Below are positions 11,031 through 22,832 of a stretch of DNA of 64,000 nt, in pieces. Position 1 is the stretch's first letter. Every line of letters starts with the position of its first letter. The stretch covers positions 93,466,740-93,530,739 of the forward strand of contig NC_089491.1 of NCBI RefSeq assembly GCF_036850765.1, read 5' to 3'. The notes beneath the pieces are model-generated. The model was given only the letters and a program-made list of their open reading frames with translations, did no database searches and was not told the origin of the DNA. Position numbers and translations under genes: made by a program. This stretch comes from Saccopteryx bilineata (taxonomy: Eukaryota > Chordata > Mammalia > Chiroptera > Emballonuridae).

Positions 11031-11608
11031 AAGATAAAATTGACATATACGATTGTGTAACTTTAAGGTATACAACATAAAAATTTGACAAATGTCTATA
11101 TTGTTAAATAATTACTGTGATAAAGTAAGTTAACTCATTTTACATAATTACAAATTTTTTGTGTGTATGATAAGAAAAAATTCTACCCTCTTAGCAAGTT
11201 TAAAGTACATAGTACAGTATTGTTAAATTTAGTCATCATATTGTTTATGAGATCTCCAAAACTTATTTATCTTGGAACTGGAAGTTTATACCCTTTGATC
11301 AACATCATCCCATTTCTCCCATCTCTGGTAACCAAGTTCTATCCTTTTCTTCTTTCTTTTATTTTTCTCCATGATTTGATAGAAAGAGAAAAGACAGAGA
11401 GAAAGAGAGTGAGAGAGAGAAAGAGAGTGAAAAGGAGAGAGAGAGAAACATCAACTTGTTTCACTTCATTGTTCCATTTAGTTGTATATTCATTGATGAC
11501 TTCTCTGATGTGCTCAATCCAGGGTCAAGTCCATCACCTCTGGGGTGCTGGTGCTCTATCCACTGAGCCACTTGGCCAGGGTCTGCCTACTCTTTGTTTC
11601 TTTAGGCA
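11031..11608 (-). mobile_element. Ancient L1, 3' segment of a second 5'-inverted copy
   Basis: A reversed L1 3' UTR (aaaattgacatatacgattg, ggtatacaacataaaaattt, ctcttagcaagtttaaagta, atctctggtaaccaagttct). A SINE splits it at about 11358-11581, and the 'actctttgtttcttt' stretch continues the UTR to the right of the SINE. Confidence 0.75.
11358..11581 (-). mobile_element. VES-type SINE, old class
   Basis: A GA-rich reversed end, cttcattgttccatttagtt, then a reversed head ctctatccactgagccactt followed by ggccaggg. Both flanks derive from the same L1 stretch (tctatccttttcttctttc versus gcctactctttgtttcttt), consistent with a degraded target duplication. Confidence 0.75.
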
Positions 11609-11830
11609 TGGGAACAAATTAAGTGTATTTCAATCTATGAATAGATTAAAAATATGAGCATATATATGAAATATTATTCAACCGCAAGAAAGCAAAATAT
11701 CCTGCCATTTGTGACAGCATAGATAAACTTTGAGAATATTATGTTAAGTGAGGAAAGTCAGAGGAAGACAAATACTGTATTTTGTCATTTATATGTGGAA
11801 TCTAAAATATAAAATATCACACTCTTTGAA
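11609..11830 (+). mobile_element. Ancient L1, inverted 5' segment
   Basis: Plus-strand L1 covering the ORF2 end and early 3' UTR: gaaatattattcaaccgcaa, atgttaagtgaggaaagtca, atttatatgtggaatctaaa. It ends where, in an intact L1, the segment to the left would start. Confidence 0.7.
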
Positions 11831-12393
11831 TGAAAAGATTCATATGTTCAGTGGAAATTCTTCCTCTGGTGAGTTCTAAACTAGATTCTGTAGGTCCTTG
11901 GCAGTGCAAGAATATTTTTTTAAAAGAATGCTCTTATTCCTCTTAATGATATATACATTTTTCTTAGACTGCTTCAGTTTCTTTCAATACAACTTCATAA
12001 TTTAACAAATAAATTATAAAACATTTTCAGTACATTTGAGTGCCACAAATCTTTACTGTAGTATTTACACTAGTGCATCTGACTTGTTGGGATCTTTATT
12101 TTGCAACAATAACTTGTATCTAGTCAAAGCTCAAGTTAGTCCCATACAGTATTGAGAGTATTGGTAACTTCCTTTAGAAAAAGGAGCTCCAGTTCATTAA
12201 CAAATCTCTGTGTGTTGCTATTCTCTCCACAATCCTACTCTGTCTTTAATAGATACATTTAAGGAACGTTAAATGTCTTTAATTGATACATATAAAATGC
12301 ACAATAAAGGTAGGCTTTTACTTTACTATTACTACTGTTACTATCAATATGATTGTTCTCTCACTTGTTCAAACTGCACCACTTTCCAGAACC
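11831..12393. other. AT-rich sequence, no feature recognised
   Basis: No coding frame or named repeat was seen. Confidence 0.5.
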
Positions 12394-12423
12394 GCCAAAA
12401 CAATTTTTTAAAGTGCTTCTTGT

Positions 12424-12768
12424 ATTTATTTATTTATTTTTAATTACAGAGACAGAGAGAGAGAGAGAGTTAGAGAGAGGGATAGATAGGGACAGACAGG
12501 AACGGAGAGAGATGAGAAGCATCAATTATCAGTTTTTTGTTGTGACACCTTAGTTGTTCATTGATTGCTTTCTCATATGTGCCTTGACCACGGGCCTTCA
12601 GCAAACCAAGTAACCCCTTGCTCGAGCCAGTGACCTTGGGTCCAAGCTGGTGAGCTTTTGCTCAAACCAGATGAGCCCACGCTCAAGCTGGTGACCTCAG
12701 GGTCTCGAACCTGGGTCTTCCGCATCCCAGTCCAACGCTCTATCCACTGCACCACCGCCTGGTCAGGC
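12424..12768 (-). mobile_element. VES-type SINE, third class
   Basis: Reversed copy with the head cctgaccaggcggtggtgca on the minus strand and a GA-rich tail end on the left. The flanking ccaaaaca motif (12395-12402 and 12769-12776) suggests a target duplication, though its left copy lies some distance from the tail. Confidence 0.85.
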
Positions 12769-12779
12769 CAAAACAGTTA

Positions 12780-13860
12780 AAAGACAACTCCAAGCATTAT
12801 TTTATATAGCTCACTTTTCATATCAAATATATTATTATAAACAACTAAACCCTAGACTTTTGGAGATTCACTCTATATTAACTGACATTTACATGAGAGG
12901 GTCACTTATGCTGTAATTTTATAAGTTGTATCTTAAAATGAATTAATAATATGGTTTTCATTTTACTTGTTTGAGTGTCATAAAAAGCTCTCTGGCTACT
13001 TCAGCTTGATTATAAAAAAGAACACAATGACTTATATTTAAAGAACTTTCTCTGCTCTGAGGATTGAAGCCTTTAAAAACACAATTCAGCAAGTTTTACA
13101 GACATTTTACAAGGTATGTCCCAGCCAATATATCAAAGTCAAGATTTTCAAACTATTGACTCATGCTGTTCCTGGCATAATAAACTTATTGTTTCTTAAA
13201 AATTTGCTGCACATGTTCAGTAAACCAGAATTATGCTTGGAACTTAACAAGTCTGTCTTTAACACACACATACACACACACTAAAAAAAAAAAAACTGTT
13301 CCCTCAAGTTCAATATATCTATTATTCATCCTTCTCTCTTCCAGTGCTCAAAAAATGCCAGTTTGTAGAAGTATCATTCTTTTCCTCTTCTACTGCTCTT
13401 TCATACATAGTCATAGTATAACGTGTATATTATTTTTATAATAAAATAATTGGAAAGAAAGAAATTTTAGGATAACTGTGGAAATCTTGGGTAACTAAAC
13501 TTTACAACAAGTAAATATTCCTAACTGTCCCAACTATTAATTACTGCCCATGAGAAACTCTGCTGAGTACATAAGAGATGAATATAGCATGAGACAGTCT
13601 TATTTGTTTTGCTATTGCATTGAAAAGAGATTGTTCCTATAGGTTTTGATATAAGGATAGAGATAACTTATTGCTTCAGTTTTAGTTATCATATCACCTA
13701 AAACTCTAAATTTATTTTGAACACAAATATCTTAGATATCTATAATATTGATCATTCATCAGTATATTTAATTGCATTGTTCTATTTTTAGAAATTATGC
13801 ATGTATCCCAGAGTTGTTAATATCCTTTATCATGGATCTTGGAACATAAAGAAATGCAAA
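12780..13860. other. AT-rich sequence with a short CA repeat
   Basis: It has a (CA)n run with an A-run at 13261-13294. Nothing else is recognised. Confidence 0.5.
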
Positions 13861-13990
13861 ATTGAAATCTGAACTCCAGATCTATCTCCAAATTCTAGCT
13901 CTGACATTAACTATGTAACCTAGACTTATTTAAACTTTGCACCTTAGATTCTCAGAGATAATGGTTTTACTAAATGATATAAAATAACAT
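13861..13990 (+). repeat. Probable MIR SINE remnant
   Basis: The stretch tctagctctgacattaacta, tgtaacctagacttatttaa, gcaccttagattctcagaga follows the MIR core (short ancient mammalian tRNA-derived SINE) in order. Confidence 0.55.
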
Positions 13991-14374
13991 CAGAGAAAGT
14001 ATATATAATGTGGCATAAAGTACATGGACCTAATAACAATTTTAGTATCAACAATAGTTTACTTTACCACTAATTTCCACTGAATTGTATGCAATATACA
14101 AAGTGAATCATTGTTTTATATCACAACTCTGGAACTCCACTGATTCTTCTCAATGACTTTTTAAAGACATTTAACAAGTTGAGCAACAATAAGAGTGGAT
14201 ATTTTAAGGAAATGATATTATACATTTAAAACTAAGAGAAGTTTTTAGCTACTGCAGATGGAAACCAATAAAAAATAGAAGTGAGTCATTCCTGAAGCTG
14301 TGATCTACTTATAAAAATTATATTGTGACAAAGTTATTTGTCACAATACAAAGATGAAAACTAAAATTAACCAG

Positions 14375-14535
14375 TGCCAAATATACCAGTCACTCTACCA
14401 GGCATTTTCACATTTACTACCTCATTTAATATTACAAATAATATCTGAGTTATCAATTATTATTTCTACTTATAAAATGAGAGCATGGTAGTTTAAAAGG
14501 TTATAATAATTTGAAGAATATACATGTTATTGACA
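14375..14535 (+). repeat. Probable MIR-family remnant
   Basis: Matches the MIR 3' region in order: ctaccaggcattttcacatt, ctacctcatttaatattaca, tctgagttatcaattattat, acttataaaatgagagcat. Confidence 0.55.
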
Positions 14536-15027
14536 TAAAAAGAAATGCGACCATCATGTTTGAATCTGAAAGCTTATATATTCCCAAAATAAAAAAACTG
14601 CATTCTTCTGAACATTGAAAAATGATAGAATCATTGAAAAGATATACTGGAACAAATTATACTAGATTAGAGCTGCATTCATTTCTCTTTGTTTTTTTTG
14701 GTAGGAATATAAAGTAAACATTAATATCATCAAAATGCAGTAGTCTTAAAAATAAACAAAACATATTCATTTTACATTCTTTTTTGTATTATTATCCAGA
14801 TATCAAGGTTGTTAGCTTTTAAGACTGTTACGAAATATTTCTTTGTTTAAAGACATAGACATGGATATATGCATATGTGTATGCATGTATCTATGTACTC
14901 AAAACAATGTGTGTGTAGAAAGAGATCTAAAAATCTTAGTGCAGTGTTAAGTTTTAATAACTTAAAAACAAAAATGTTTTTATTTTACAAACTGTCATTG
15001 GGTTATTTTATTATGTAAACTCATTTT
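14536..15027. other. AT-rich sequence, no feature recognised
   Basis: No coding frame or named repeat was seen. Confidence 0.5.
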
Positions 15028-15044
15028 AAACTTATTTAGTTTTG

Positions 15045-15409
15045 AGCCCTGGACTGTTGGTTCAGCGGTAGAGCATCGGCCCAGCATGTGGAAGTCCCGA
15101 GTTCGATTCCTGCCAGGGCTCACAGGAGAAGCACCCATCTGTTTCTCCACCCTTCCTCCTCTTCTTTCTCTCTGTCTCTCTCTTCCTCTCCTACAACCAA
15201 GGTTCCACTGGTGCAAGTTGGTCCAGGCACTGAGGATGGCTCCATGGCCTTCACCTCAAGTGCTTGAATAGCCCTGGTTGCAACAGAGCAACACCCCAGA
15301 TGGGCAGAGCTTCAGCCCCTAGTGGGCATGCGGGTGGATCCCAGTTGGGTGCATGTGGAAGTCTGTCTTTCTGCCTTCTGCTTCACACTTCAGAAAAATA
15401 CAAAAAACA
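15045..15409 (+). mobile_element. VES-type SINE, long class
   Basis: Head GAGCCCTGGACTGTTGGTTCAG with B-box-like GAGTTCGATTCC, full body and A-rich tail. It lies between exact 17-bp duplications aaacttatttagttttg at 15028-15044 and 15410-15426. Confidence 0.95.
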
Positions 15410-15512
15410 AAACTTATTTAGTTTTGTGAATTTTTGTACAGTTAATAGTTATTTTATTTTTTTACTCAAAATTTTCTATTTTTAATTAGAAACTTTATAA
15501 AAATTTACCTTT

Positions 15513-15515
<3 letters not shown>

Positions 15516-15556
<41 letters not shown>
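15516..15556. repeat. (TA)n microsatellite
   Basis: About twenty uninterrupted TA units, the longest pure dinucleotide run in the window. Confidence 0.95.
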
Positions 15557-15558
<2 letters not shown>

Positions 15559-17115
15559 GTGGAGTCTTTCTAGTATAGTTAGTACCAAATTAACACTCCA
15601 ACTATGAGTAACAATTAACTTTCACAAAGAGAACATTTATAACTTAAAATTATAATTTCTTCAAATGAAAAATTCACTGAATGACTCTAACAGAAGTTTG
15701 GAAGCTGCAGAAGTAAGCGAATGTGAAATATAAGAGATAATGAATTAACCTACTATAATTTGAAGAACCAAAAGAGACAAAAGAGTATAAACAAAATAGA
15801 CACTCAAAGTTCTGTGGTTAAAAAGGGACAATATAATTTGAACATAGAAAGAAAAAAAAGATTAAATAAGGCAGAAAAAAATAAAGGAAATAACAGCCAA
15901 CTATTTATTAATTAGGAGCCAAAGAAATTCAGTAAACACCATGCAAAACTGGCACAATGAAAACTGTACTCTGGGACATCACTATAAAACTTGATAAACT
16001 TAAAGAAAAAACAAAAGGATGATAGAAAGATAAACAGACTAACAGGAAGAATCTAGAGGCAAAGAATAGTTTGCATGTAAAGGGACAACGGTAGAAATAA
16101 TGCATGTATTCTGGTAAGAAAAGATAAAGATGAGATGACTGTGGTACAGATTCAAAGTGCTAAATAAAGAAGAGCTTATTCTAAATCAGTTTCTGGGTGT
16201 GACTTTTATCTAAGGGGTTGTATCATAACTAATATAAACATACAAAGTTTTAAAACAAATTATATCTGTTTGTACTCAAAGGGATAACTCAATACAATAA
16301 AAAAAAAAGAGGCAGTTAGATCCTTGTACCACAAGTTAAAAAGCAGGCTGAAAAACCTATTCACTTGTAAACACAAATATTTTCTCACAGGACAAGTAGG
16401 GTGACTCAAGAAGTTAAAAAAAAAATACAACTGCATCTCAGGAAGCAGAATAAAGAGCCACAGAGAGTGATTCCCCAGAATTAGGAGTAAAGTTGTGACT
16501 AGAGGAGCAAGCAACTGACAATCATCACTCAGGTAGATTTCAAAATTGGTAAGATCAGTGACTACCCTATGTCTGCCATTTCCCTTTTTTTAGAGAGGAA
16601 AGTCTTCTGCAGTTATATAATGCCTGCCTTTCTATTGTACATTGAATAGATAAGAAACAGATAACTTGCCATATAATTGTTTCACAGATTTACAGTTAGA
16701 GAGAAAAATCAATGGAGTTCCAATTAAAGTACGGCACTCAACAAAGCTCATTGATGCCTGGTCCAGCTTTAGCTGCAAAGATTCCTAACTTCAACCTGAG
16801 CTAGCTTATCTAATTGAATGAGATTTGAGGTTAGGGGCTTGGGACACAAAGCAGTAGTACTTAACATGTAGGAGGATAAGAACTATTTCAGTGAGAGAGA
16901 AGACTGTGGCAGATTATATTTTTCATAATGTCCACAATAATATTTCAGTAGAATATTCTCCAGAACTTTTGCATTGCATAACAAGAAAGAAATAGCTATG
17001 GAGACCCAAATTAATAATTAAATTGCAGCAAAAGTGACACTGAGTGATACCTTTAGATGAGGTTAGGAAAACAGTGCAGCTTCTGAAATGTAGACACACC
17101 ATATCCCTGACCATA
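15557..17115. other. AT-rich sequence with one motif repeated at 18.9 kb
   Basis: No gene is recognised. The stretch 16197-16250 recurs in diverged form at 18879-18932 (see findings). A small reversed frame near 16260-16514 has no supporting features. Confidence 0.45.
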
Positions 17116-17119
17116 GAAG

Positions 17120-17545
17120 GAGTTTTGCAAGATTTGCAGATGAGTAAATGAGAAGAGTTCTGTAAAGGCCGTAAATGTTCACTAATGAGTAGATTCCGGA
17201 AAGAACTCAGGATGCTGCTTTAACAACCTCTGTAAAAGGCCAAGATAACTGAGCACATTCTTTTGCTTTTTGTAAAATACTTCGCTGAGCACTCTCTCTC
17301 TAGATTGTTCCATCGATAAGAAAGCCTGTTTCGCTTCTGTAAAACTGCTTTGACTAGGTGCTCACCCCCACCCCTCGCTTCTTTAGGCCTGTAAAAGTAA
17401 ACCCTTGAGTTCATTTGGGGCCACAAGTTCTTTTAGGATGTGAATCCACTTGTGGTCGCTGGCATTAAATTAAAGACTCCTTAATTTGCCTACTTAATTG
17501 TGTGGCAAAACGTTTGTTTCCTCGCTGTCCAGATATAGCACTTCC
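17120..17545 (+). mobile_element. Candidate solo LTR of an endogenous retrovirus
   Basis: Less AT-rich than its surroundings. The 3' part has a layout typical of retroviral LTRs: gcctgtaaaagtaaaccctt, tgtggtcgctggcattaaat, ATTAAA-type signals followed by gactccttaatttgcctact. No internal retroviral genes lie on either side, and no target duplication could be fixed. It may instead be an unrelated repeat. Confidence 0.45.
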
Positions 17546-17594
17546 ACTGGCTTTTCCTCTTTTGTGATGCATGCCTTTGGAACCCAGGCATTTT

Positions 17595-17974
17595 TATTTT
17601 TATTTATTTTATTTTTTTTTGTACTTTTCTGAAGCTGGAAACGGGGAGAGACAGACTCCCGCATGCGCCCGACCAGGATCCACCTGGCGCGCCCACCAGG
17701 GGGCGATGCTCTGCCTCTCCGGGGCGTCGCTCTGTTGTGACCAGAGCCACTCTAGCGCCTGGGGCAGAGGCCAAGGAGCCATCCCCAGCGCCCAGGCCAT
17801 CTTTGCTCCAATGGAGCCTTGGCTGTGGGAGGGGAAGAGAGAGATAGAGAGAAAGGAGAGGGGGAGGGGTGGAGAAGCAGATAGGCGCTTCTCCTGTGTG
17901 CCCTGGCCGGGAATCGAACCCGGGACTTCTGCATGCCAGGCCGACGCTCTACCACTGAGCCAACCAGCCAGGGC
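17595..17974 (-). mobile_element. VES-type SINE, long class, well preserved
   Basis: On the minus strand the head gccctggctggttggctcag and B box gggttcgattcccgg are intact. It lies between exact 13-bp duplications acccaggcatttt at 17582-17594 and 17975-17987, with a T-rich (tail) left end. High GC against an AT-rich background marks it as recent. Confidence 0.95.
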
Positions 17975-17987
17975 ACCCAGGCATTTT

Positions 17988-18413
17988 AAAGAAAATCTAG
18001 GCAACATGGAGAGATAATGTTGACGTATTCAGCTAGTTGCGCCCACTAAGGTTATAAACAAACTTTAAGATGTTGAACTTGAAATTTCAGACTTTTAATT
18101 AAACCAAGTAATGTTGATGACAGTGAAGACAAACTGTTTCTGTTAAGCCCTGACCAAAAACCAAATTGATGAGGACAATATTATTGCTGTTTTCAAGCAT
18201 TAATTTTGGGAATGATTTATTTTACTCAATAACAGCTTACCAGAATATACATGTAAGCAAAATTAACATTCTCAAAGTGATATCACATCCATAAAAATAG
18301 TTTGATATAAAATGTAAGTAATAAATATTTCTGGAAATTAAAAATATAGTTTGTATAAAATATAAAATGTTATATATATTTATCAATATGGACAGGCTTT
18401 GAATATAGTCCTA
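17988..18413. other. AT-rich sequence, no feature recognised
   Basis: No coding frame or named repeat was seen. Confidence 0.5.
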
Positions 18414-18423
18414 CATAAAAATG

Positions 18424-18783
18424 GGGGAGAGACAGTCAGACAGACTCCCGCATGCGCCCGACCGGGATCCACCCGGCACGCCAACCAGGGGCGACGCTCT
18501 GCCCACCAGGGGGTGATGCTCTGCCCCTCCGGGGTGTCGCTCTGCTGCGACCAGAGCCACTCTAGCCCTGGGGCAGAGGCCAAGGAGCCATCCCCAGCGC
18601 CCGGGCCATCTTTGCTCCAATGGAGCCTTGGCTGCGGGAGGGGAAGAGAGAGACAGAGAGGAAGGGGGGGGTGGGGGTGGAGAAGCAAATGGGCGCTTCT
18701 CCTATGTGCCCTGGCCGGGAATCGAACCCGGGTCCCCCGCACGCCAGGCCGACGCTCTACCGCTGAGCCAACTGGCCAGGGCC
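18424..18783 (-). mobile_element. VES-type SINE, long class, internal duplication, no A tail
   Basis: Intact reversed head and body, flanked by the 10-bp duplication cataaaaatg at 18414-18423 and 18784-18793. The body has the extra gccaaccaggggcgacgctc / gcccaccagggggtgatgct doubled motif. The usual cttcagaaaaat and A-rich tail are missing, so body sequence abuts the duplication directly. Confidence 0.9.
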
Positions 18784-18793
18784 CATAAAAATG

Positions 18794-19885
18794 ATAATTT
18801 GCTCAAGAATATGTAAACGTGTGCACACATAATTGTCATATTAATATGTAGTATATGAAACAGAGATCTACTTTCTGAGTATGACTTCTGTCTAAGGGCT
18901 TGTATTATAACTAATATAAACCCACAGAGAACATAAAATCTAACTGAAAAAACTTGTATCAAATTTACAGAAATAATTGTCTTTGAAGAGAAAGCAAGGA
19001 AATGAAAAAAAATTTAAATGTATTTAATATATTATAATAAAAATATTACAAATTGGAATCTCAAATCTGATAGTTCAGATGTGAAAATAGATAACAGTAG
19101 AGAAGAGTTGACCAGATATCCAAAAGGAGAATGACTTGAGGAAAAAATAATTAAAGACATTTGTATCTGAATTACTATCAATACATATATTACACTTTCC
19201 TGAAAAACTCAATTCTAAACTACATTGCTCAGAACATAGTTTTATATTATTTATTTTCATAGTTCTTATAAAATTTAAAGCTATATTATCTTATTTATCT
19301 TATATAGAATTATGGAAAGAAAAATTAAAATATGTGAACTTTTATTAATGGGAACAGGAGTTATATTTTAAGGACCATTTTTTTAAACAATTAAATATTT
19401 AGTAAAAAAAATCCAAGAGCAGAATTGACCTGACTGAACTGCATTGAGGTCATCTTAAAAGGCATAGCAAAGATATAATAGGCAGAAAATTAACTGCTCC
19501 AAAAATTGAAAATAGTGTTAGTAATGTTGAAAAAATAAAGATATTTACAAGATCTTCTAAAATTAAAAAAAAAAACCTACTCCGATCTATAAACCAGTGA
19601 TATTTGAGAACTCCAAATATAAAAAGAAAATACAAGAAAATTAGAGTGGTGGGAGATCAAAACAGAGAAACAAAAACATATCTACAAGCAAAGTCAATTT
19701 TCCATCAATAAGCGAGACACTAGAATATAATTAGGAAGGCCATTAAAACTTTTGAAAATAAATTAAATTCTCTATTCAGATAAAATATTAATCAAGTCTA
19801 AGGGAAGAAAACATTATCATTTACTTCTAAGTCAGTACTTAGAAATGTTATTCCCAATACCATTTCTAAAATAATTTCTTGAAAA
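18794..19885. other. AT-rich sequence, no gene recognised
   Basis: It contains the second copy of the 54-bp motif at 18879-18932. Otherwise nothing is recognised. Confidence 0.45.
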
Positions 19886-22700
19886 TGTAGTAGACAGGGG
19901 AAATCAAAGAGGGCAACAAAGTATGCGGAAGCTACACTCACTTCCTCCCAGGACCAAAGTGGAATTACAACTAAAATATAGAAAAATCAACCTGAATGAC
20001 CAATTGAAGACTAAGCTGAACAAAAGCCTTATAACCAGAAATTTACAGAAAACATCACATTGGGACTGTTAGGATGCCCACAGACATGAAAAGGGTTGGC
20101 CCTGATCCCCTGGGTGGTGGCTGAGATTCCAGAGGGATATCTCCATTCAGTTTCCCCCTGAGGAGCTTGGACTCTCAACCCCTTTCTGGACTCCCCAGCC
20201 CAAAGCACCAGAACCAAAAAGAGATGCCCACACAATATCTGGCTGTGAAAATCAGCAGGGATCTGTTTGCCAAGGAGAGACTAGTGCTAGAGACACAGGG
20301 AGACCTTTAAAAAGTCAATACAAAAAATCTTATTTGTAGTCAGACACTTGGGTTTTGGCAGAGACAGGGTGAAGTAGTCTAGAGTGCTGTGAAGGAGATG
20401 TGGTTCTAGGGATATAGGTGACAGAACTGTCACTAGGGACCCCTGTGCTGAAACACTCCTCCAAATCACAGACATCATCTGACTTAGGTACAGCACTCCC
20501 CTCCTTATTGTATCAGCCTGGAGGAAAGCAATTACACCCTCTGGAATCCCTGTTGCCTTACCAGCTGAGCTCATGTTCTTCTGAGGGGTAAGCTGATTGG
20601 GCTGGAGTATAGAGGTCTGGGCAGACTCAAGGGATGTAAATGACTGAGTTGTGTGGCTTTGGGACAGAAACCATTCCCTCCACTTTCCTGTGAATTTGAC
20701 CAGTGTTTCTCTTTCTCATAGGAAATTCTTTAGCCTAACCCTCTACGCTCCTGGTTGCCTGACCATCTTGATTCCTAGTGACTATGCCTTGCTGAGAGGA
20801 GGCTCCCTGAAGATCTGGGAAGAATCTGAGACAGACTGAATTGTGTGGCTCTGGGACAAGAGTCACTTCTCTAATCTTCCTCCAAGCCTGATCTATGTCC
20901 CACCCCTCATCGGGAAGCCACTAGCTCCACTCTTCCAACTTCCTCCAAGAAATGACAAATACAATATCTAAAATAAAGAATACACTAGCAGAAATAAAGA
21001 ATAGGTTGGATGAAGCAGAGGACAGAATCAGTGATTTAGAATACAAGATAGAAAAATAAAAAAATCCAATAAGAGCAGCAAAAAGAGAAAAATAGTTTAA
21101 GATAATTTAAGAGACCTTTGGGACAACATGAAGCATAAATAGGTTTATCAAAAGGAGAGGAGAGAGAGCAAAGGGTCGAGAACCCATTTTAAGAAATAAT
21201 GGCAGAAAACTTCCCTAACATGGTGAAAAAAAATATATACACAAGTCAGTTGGAGGTATCATACTACCTGATTTCATATTATACTATAGAGCTATGATAA
21301 TAAAAATAGCATAGTGTATATTGGCATAAAAAGAGACACACACACCAATGGGACAAAATTTAGAGCCCAGAAATAGAACCACGTGTATATGAGTAAATGA
21401 TTTTTGACAAAGTAGCCAAAAAACACACAATTGATAAAAGAAAATTTCTTCAATAAATGGTTCTAAGAAAATTGGAAAGCCACATGCAAAAGAATGAACC
21501 TAACTTTCATTTATCCTCATATACAAAAATTAACACAAAATGGATTAAAGACCTCAATATAAGATGTGAAACAATAAATTATATACTATATACAGGAAAA
21601 CATAGGTATTAAACTTATGGACTTTGGCCACAGAGAACATTTTATGAATTGGACCCAAAGTAAGTAAAGTAAAAGCTAAAATAAATAAATGGGATTATAT
21701 CAAACTAAAAACTCTGCACAGAAAAAACTGACAACAAAGCAAAAAGTCAACCAACTAAATGGGAGACATTTGCAAACAACTTTGACAAGAGGTTCATTAA
21801 TATCCAAAATATTATATATAAACATCTCATACAACTCAATAGCAAATAAAGAAACCAATTAAAAATGGGGAGACACCTCTCCCAAGAAGACATACAAATG
21901 GCCAATAGAAATATGAAATATTGCTCAACTTCACTAACTATTAGAGAAATGCCAATCAAAACTATTGCGAGATAACACCTCACACCTCTTAGGATGGCTA
22001 TTATCAATTATACAGGTGTTGGAGAGGCTGTAGAGAAAAAGAAATGTTTATTCACTGCTGGTAGGAATAAACATTTTCACCAGGAGTGGTACAAACATTA
22101 TGAAAAACAGTATGACAAGTCCTCAAAAAATTAAGAATAGAACTACTTACTATATGACACTGCAATTCCTCTTCTGGGTATCTATCTCCAAAAGTTGAAA
22201 ACATTTATTTGCAAAGATATATGCACCTCTATGTTCATTGCAGAATTTTTTATGGTGGTCAAGATGTGGAGACAACCAAATGGTCTTTTAATAGATGATT
22301 TGATAAAGAAGATATGGTCCATATATACTATGGAATACTAACCTGAGAAAAGATGAAATACTGCCATTTGCTACATGGCTGGATCTTGAAAATAGCAAGC
22401 TAAGCAAAATAAGTCAGTCAGAAAAAACAAAGAACCATACGATTTCACTCACATGTGCAATATAAAATTGAAACTCATAGACACAGACACAGTGTGGTGC
22501 TTACCAAAAGGAAGGGAGATGGAGGGCAGTAAAGAGTAAAGGGGGCCAAATGTATGGTGATAAGAGATGATTTGACTTCAAGTTGTGGGCACACAATGCA
22601 ATACACAGATAATGTATCATATTAACGTACACTTGAAACCTATATGATCTTAGTAAGAAATGTCACCCTAATAGACTTAACAAAAAAAGAAAATCTAAAA
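19886..22700 (+). mobile_element. Old L1 with large internal deletion (5' UTR, ORF1 part, late ORF2, 3' UTR)
   Basis: 19886-20900 resembles the older mammalian L1 5' UTR (accaaagtggaattacaact, ccctgaggagcttggactct). 20940-21240 matches ORF1 (gcagaggacagaatcagtga, ataatggcagaaaacttccc). At about 21245 the sequence jumps to late ORF2 (ttggaggtatcatactacct) and runs on to the 3' UTR end caccctaatagacttaac. Several kilobases of ORF1 end and ORF2 start are missing. No open frame survives. Confidence 0.85.
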
Positions 22701-22769
22701 CCCTCCCAAAAAGATTGTAAAAAATGTAAATATTAAAAGAGGAGCAAATAAGTTAGGCATATACTATGA

Positions 22770-22832
22770 AAAACAATATCTCTCTCTCTTCTCTCTAAAA
22801 TCAATAAATAAAATCTGAAGGAAAAAATACAA
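22770..22832 (+). repeat. Probable SINE tail remnant
   Basis: A CT-run followed by ctctaaaatcaataaataaa is the 3' end of the short VES-type class, with no head preserved. Confidence 0.4.

Noticed and set aside
15045..15120. tRNA gene-like A and B boxes
   Set aside because: This and similar sites are heads of SINE copies with long bodies, A tails and target duplications, not free tRNA genes.
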